DNA from: Conidiobolus incongruus B7586
Lineage: Eukaryota; Entomophthoromycota; Entomophthoromycetes; Entomophthorales; Conidiobolaceae
Length of the DNA stretch: 11,912 nucleotides
Assembly (NCBI GenBank): GCA_000697335.1
Contig: JNEM01012643.1
Coordinates: 1 to 11,912, forward strand
Reading direction: 5' to 3'
Below the pieces are notes generated by a model that ran no database searches, had not been told where the DNA came from, and saw nothing but the letters and a program-made list of their open reading frames with translations. Shown here one piece after another: positions 9,308 to 11,912 of the stretch (positions are counted from its first letter, which is position 1; each line of letters starts with the position of its first letter). The translations under genes and the position numbers were made by a program.

Positions 9308-10309
9308 CTATACTTTTAACAAAGATCTAACACCTAATAAATAATTCTTTTTATTAAAGACTGAAATTTGATGTTTCACAAACCAATTAAATTTTCCTGT
9401 AGAAATTTTCTTTCTTATAAGCTGGTTTTTTAATTGCCTAAAACAATTATAATCACATAGGTTATAATCTAAAGAATATACTAGATGTGGTAGTTTTTTC
9501 CAGTTATTTTTAATTAGAAAGTTTTTTACAACTTTAGATTTATGTATTTTACAATTATCATGCAAAATAATAGGTTTTCTCAAATTATATTGAGAATACT
9601 AATTAGAAATAGTTGTATTTAAAAAAGAAATAGAAAGTTTATTATTAATGGATTTTCCTTTAGGAACTAAATAAGAATAGCATATGCTATTATAATCCAT
9701 TGCTACAATTAACATTCACTTATCAATAAAGTGTTTATTTAAAGGAATCTGTGGAGGGGGTTGATTTGGTTTAATCTAACACTTTGATTTATGTTTTAGC
9801 AAAGGATTATAAAAAAAAATCCAAGATTTATCAATTGTAATAATTTACTGTAAAAGCCTTGGTTTCTAGTTATACCTTAGTAAGTTTTATTTAGCAATAG
9901 CTATTCTAGCTTTTTTTTAAGCTTTAGTTAAATTATAAGGTACCTATTTTGTATTTTTATTAATTAATTTTAATTTAAACTTTAATATATATAAAATACT
10001 TGGGTAACTAATATTAAAGTGTCTTGATAATTCTCTAGCTGAAATAAAAAGGTGCTTTTCAATATAATTTTTTACTTTATTAATAATTAGAAGAGTAACA
10101 GTTGAAATTAGTCTTCTAGATTTTAGCAAGTTTTGGGTAGTTTCTCTCTAAGCCTTAAAGTAATTTACCCAGCAATAAATTGTTGATTTAGATAATATTT
10201 CATTACCAAAAACTGTTTGTAAATTTTAAATGATTTTAGAGTATTTGTGGTTAAGTTTTACTAATACTAAAATAAAAAACCTTTGATTGTTACTATTTGG
10301 TTTAAGCAT
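9308..10309 (-). pseudogene. Mariner transposase, 333 codons in one frame with ten stops
   Basis: Starts at ATG 10309 and ends with TAG at 9308; the length is close to the usual 340-350 residues of mariner. Residues 1-120 carry the paired helix-turn-helix DNA-binding region (helix blocks near 34-50 and 88-110, the latter Arg-Glu-Leu-Ser-Arg then Ile-Ser-Tyr). The catalytic domain has Asp160 (Ile-Asp-Lys-Ser-Trp), Asp251 (Leu-His-Asp-Asn-Cys) and Asp286 (Leu-Cys-Asp-Tyr), with 34 residues between the last two: the DD34D signature. Nearby, Tyr-Ser-Leu-Asp-Tyr-Asn matches the mariner YSPDLAP motif. Stops lie at codons 28, 54, 122, 131, 141, 148, 155, 178, 198 and 237, mostly TAA/TAG where Gln or Trp fits and one TGA. 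No frameshift is seen. All three catalytic Asp survive, but the gene is dead under the standard code. Confidence 0.92.
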
Positions 10310-10363
10310 AATTAAATTAAACAACTAATTTTAAAAAATTCATTTTTTAATTAAAAAAATTAT

Positions 10364-10383
10364 TATATATATATATATATATA
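10364..10383. repeat. (TA)n microsatellite in the leader of mariner copy 3
   Basis: About nine TA units between the 5' TIR and the transposase start, at the position equivalent to 74-93 and 2269-2289 in the other copies. Confidence 0.85.
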
Positions 10384-10428
10384 ATTCAAAACTATTTATT
10401 TTCTTATTTGTTTGGTATATATTTGCTT

Positions 10429-10498
10429 ATTTGAAACTAATAATATGTTTGAAAAATCAGAAATTATAAAATTTCCTATTTCTTCAATTCTATAGTAA
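10429..10498 (-). repeat. Mariner copy 3 TIR, 5' end of the element
   Basis: Inverted partner of 9181-9250. Read on the minus strand it starts TTACTATAG and contains AATAGGAAATTTT. The same sequence heads mariner copies 1 and 2 in plus orientation. Confidence 0.75.
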
Positions 10499-10500
10499 TA

Positions 10501-11221
10501 TTATATATATTTTACAATAATATAGATACTACTTACACTTCAAGAAAAAACACCTTTAATTAAACAAATCCCACTATAAAGTTAAGCAAGAGTTTAAATG
10601 TTACTATTAATATTAAACTAAAACTAATTAAAGTAAAGTTATTTAGTTTAATGAAACAAAAATTTACTTTAGTAAATTTAATAAAAAAGCTAGATAGTTT
10701 AAAAAAGATATAAAGCTACTTTATAACTATTATATTAATTTTACCTAAAAGTATAATAATAGGTTAAATATTTTTTAAAGATATATATTGTTTTTAATTA
10801 TAAGATATCTTTATAAAGTTAATAGGGGAATTAATACTAAAATATACTAAAGTATTTTAAAGAATAAATTGAAAAAAACCATTGAATAATATAAGTTAAA
10901 TAAATCTAATAGTATTTTTTAGAAAGATAATACCTCTTGCTATACTATAGCTTTTATTACCAAATAGCTTAAAAATAACAAGATAATACTTATAAAGAAG
11001 ATTTTTTAATTTTCTAACTTTAATTTAATTAAATACCTTTAGAATCAGTTAAAAAAGGTTATTAAAACTTTCCCCTAACCAAAAATTTAAACTAATTTTA
11101 GGAATATATTTAAGAAAAATAAAATAAGATTAACTTTTCTTAGTATAAAATGTTAGTTGATTTTATACCTTATAAACTTAAAGAAATTAAAAAAGATAAA
11201 GATAGATATATTAAGTTTTAA
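10501..11221 (+). pseudogene. Tc1-A transposase, C-terminal block (DD34E catalytic domain), dead
   Basis: Continues the 8886-9180 frame directly after the mariner insertion, giving about 338 codons in total. The first catalytic position is Asn (10650-10652) in the Asn-Glu-Thr-Lys-Phe motif, where the family has Asp. The second Asp is kept (10926-10928, Lys-Asp-Asn). The third position is Lys (11031-11033, Asn-Leu-Ile-Lys-Tyr-Leu), where the family has Glu. Thirty-four residues separate the last two, as in DD34E Tc1. The tail Arg-Tyr-Ile-Lys-Phe-stop matches the usual Gly-His-Thr-Lys-Phe end. About 17 in-frame stops occur, plus one apparent one-base shift at the A run 10701-10706. Both lost catalytic residues fit G-to-A change. 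Confidence 0.88.
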
Positions 11222-11235
11222 TTTTTTTTATCACT

Positions 11236-11444
11236 AATAACCTACAAATTTATAACTCACCATAGGTAAAATTTAAGAGTTTATATTTTAACCAATTAAT
11301 AGCTAAATATCATTATTAATGATATATATAATTAATAAATTTAATAAATTATAATTATTTAATATAAGTTTATTTCATTAAATATTAATCAAGTTATTAT
11401 TAAAAATTTAAGTATTTTTGATTTTATAATTTACTTTTGTAGGT
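11236..11444 (-). repeat. Right terminal inverted repeat of Tc1-A (IR/DR type)
   Basis: Reverse complement partner of 2846-3058. On the minus strand the outer site GTAAATTATAAAAT (11421-11434) and the inner site GTGAGTTATAAATT (11247-11260) form a direct-repeat pair 174 bp apart. The inner site is identical, 14 of 14, to the left inner site. The transposase stop lies 14 bp before this repeat. Confidence 0.85.
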
Positions 11445-11446
11445 TA

Positions 11447-11912
11447 ATATATTACTCAATATTTTTTTAATTGATTATTTAAAATATTTTAGTATATCTT
11501 AATATTAATTCCTGTATTAACCTTACAAAAATATCCTATACCTAAAGTTAACATATATTTTTTAATTATAATTAACTTATTGTATTTTGGGGTTATAATA
11601 ATATAATAGTTATAAAGTAATTTCTTTTAAAATATTTAATTTTTTTGTTATATTTATTCAGATATATTTTTATTTCATTAGAGTAAATATACTTATTCTA
11701 ATTAGATTTAATTTAATTATAATATTAATATTTTAGCTTCTACTTAACCTTATATAAAAATTATTTTACTTAAGAATATTTTTCTAAGATATAATTAATA
11801 TTTATTCAAATATAAAGTATACATAATAATATTAATACTAATTAATATTCTTATATAATCTTCTGATTTCTATTATATTTTGATAGTAATATTATACTTA
11901 CTTATACTAACT
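11447..11912 (-). pseudogene. Second, divergent Tc1-like transposase fragment (Tc1-B), dead
   Basis: On the minus strand this stretch aligns with 10510-10890 of Tc1-A. Shared features are a Ser-Asn-Glu-Ile-Lys motif at the first catalytic position (Asn codon 11677-11679), a Leu-Tyr-Asn-Tyr-Tyr-Ile block, and Gly-Ile-Gly-Tyr-Phe-Cys-Lys-Val-Asn (near 11530-11560) followed by Gly-Ile-Asn-Ile-Lys-Ile-Tyr. The last blocks match the family's Gly-Val-Gly-x-Leu and Gly-x-Asn-x-x-x-Tyr motifs, better preserved than in Tc1-A. Residues differ enough to suggest a separate subfamily. It stops at the TA bordering Tc1-A, before the second and third catalytic residues, and its N-terminus lies beyond the window. 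Several stops are visible. Confidence 0.75.

Larger units (their letters stand above)
9181..10498 (-). mobile_element. Mariner (DD34D) DNA transposon, copy 3, full length
   Basis: 1318 bp on the minus strand, inserted in the Tc1-A transposase gene. TA flanks both ends (9179-9180 and 10499-10500). The ends are imperfect inverted repeats of about 70 bp. Deleting the element and one TA makes the Tc1-A codons run on without a shift (Thr-Asn-Thr-Ile-Ile-Tyr-Ile-Leu), which proves the boundaries. It is the best-preserved of three copies: the transposase frame shows no frameshift over 333 codons, but ten stops kill it. Confidence 0.93.
2846..11444 (+). mobile_element. Tc1-like (DD34E) DNA transposon Tc1-A, split by two nested insertions
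   Basis: Inverted repeats of about 210 bp at 2846-3058 and 11236-11444 bound this unit, with TA at 2844-2845 and 11445-11446. Without the chromovirus (3090-8805) and mariner copy 3 (9181-10498) the element is about 1.56 kb, normal for the family. It encodes one transposase in plus orientation in two blocks (8886-9180 and 10501-11221); the stop lies 14 bp before the right TIR. The TIRs carry paired direct repeats (IR/DR type). The left flank is mariner copy 2 and the right flank is a different Tc1 fragment. The two flanks do not join into one sequence, so rearrangement or deletion accompanied or followed the insertion. Confidence 0.88.

Noticed and set aside
9308-10309. TAA/TAG read as Gln (ciliate-type code), which would leave an almost open mariner gene
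   Set aside because: Several stops fall where the family has Trp (after Thr-Lys before Val-Pro; after Cys before Ile-Lys) and one is TGA. The Tc1-A and chromovirus frames are degraded too, with catalytic residues changed in Tc1-A. Mutation explains this better than a new code.
1-11912. Mitochondrial or plastid DNA, given the very low G+C
   Set aside because: Tc1, mariner and Ty3/Gypsy elements are nuclear, and no organelle gene, tRNA or rRNA is visible.
11447-11912. Continuation of mariner copy 2 on the far side of Tc1-A
   Set aside because: No similarity to the mariner 3' half on either strand; it matches a Tc1 transposase on the minus strand instead.
1-11912. tRNA, rRNA, CRISPR arrays, riboswitches and bacterial-type promoters or terminators
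   Set aside because: None seen. TATA-like and T-run motifs are everywhere at this composition and carry no information.

Overview
The window is extremely A+T-rich (roughly 15-20% G+C by eye; I found no CpG in a line-by-line reading) and holds no intact gene. It is a stack of decayed transposable elements: a Ty3/Gypsy chromovirus with chromodomain, mariner (DD34D) elements and Tc1-like (DD34E) elements. Coding frames are dotted with TAA/TAG where Gln or Trp codons would fit, and differences between copies are mainly C/T and G/A. This is the look of a fungal AT-rich, RIP-like (repeat-induced point mutation) heterochromatin block. A filamentous ascomycete is my best guess, but the species cannot be read from the sequence.

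Layout, left to right. 3-1300: full-length mariner copy 1 (+), flanked by TA. 1303-2153: low-information spacer with a weak trace of a Fot1/pogo-like transposase N-terminus. 2156-2845: mariner copy 2 (+), only the 5' half. 2846-11444: a Tc1-like element (here Tc1-A) with terminal inverted repeats (TIRs) of about 210 bp, swollen to 8.6 kb by two insertions. The first insertion is a chromovirus (3090-8805; two 399-bp LTRs) between the left TIR and the transposase gene. The second is mariner copy 3 (9181-10498, minus strand), inside the transposase gene. 11447-11912: a second, divergent Tc1-like transposase fragment (Tc1-B, minus strand), cut at the right edge of Tc1-A and running off the window.

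The nesting gives a relative history. Mariner copy 2 and Tc1-B were present before, or were cut by, Tc1-A. Tc1-A was later hit by the chromovirus and by mariner copy 3. The same mariner family therefore appears on both sides of the Tc1-A event. Removing mariner copy 3 plus one TA restores the Tc1-A reading frame exactly, which fixes its ends to the base. Tc1-A carries a pair of related direct repeats in each TIR, the IR/DR arrangement of the Sleeping Beauty/Tc3-like subgroup.

Nothing here looks functional. I see no cooperating genes, RNA genes, CRISPR array or host operon.
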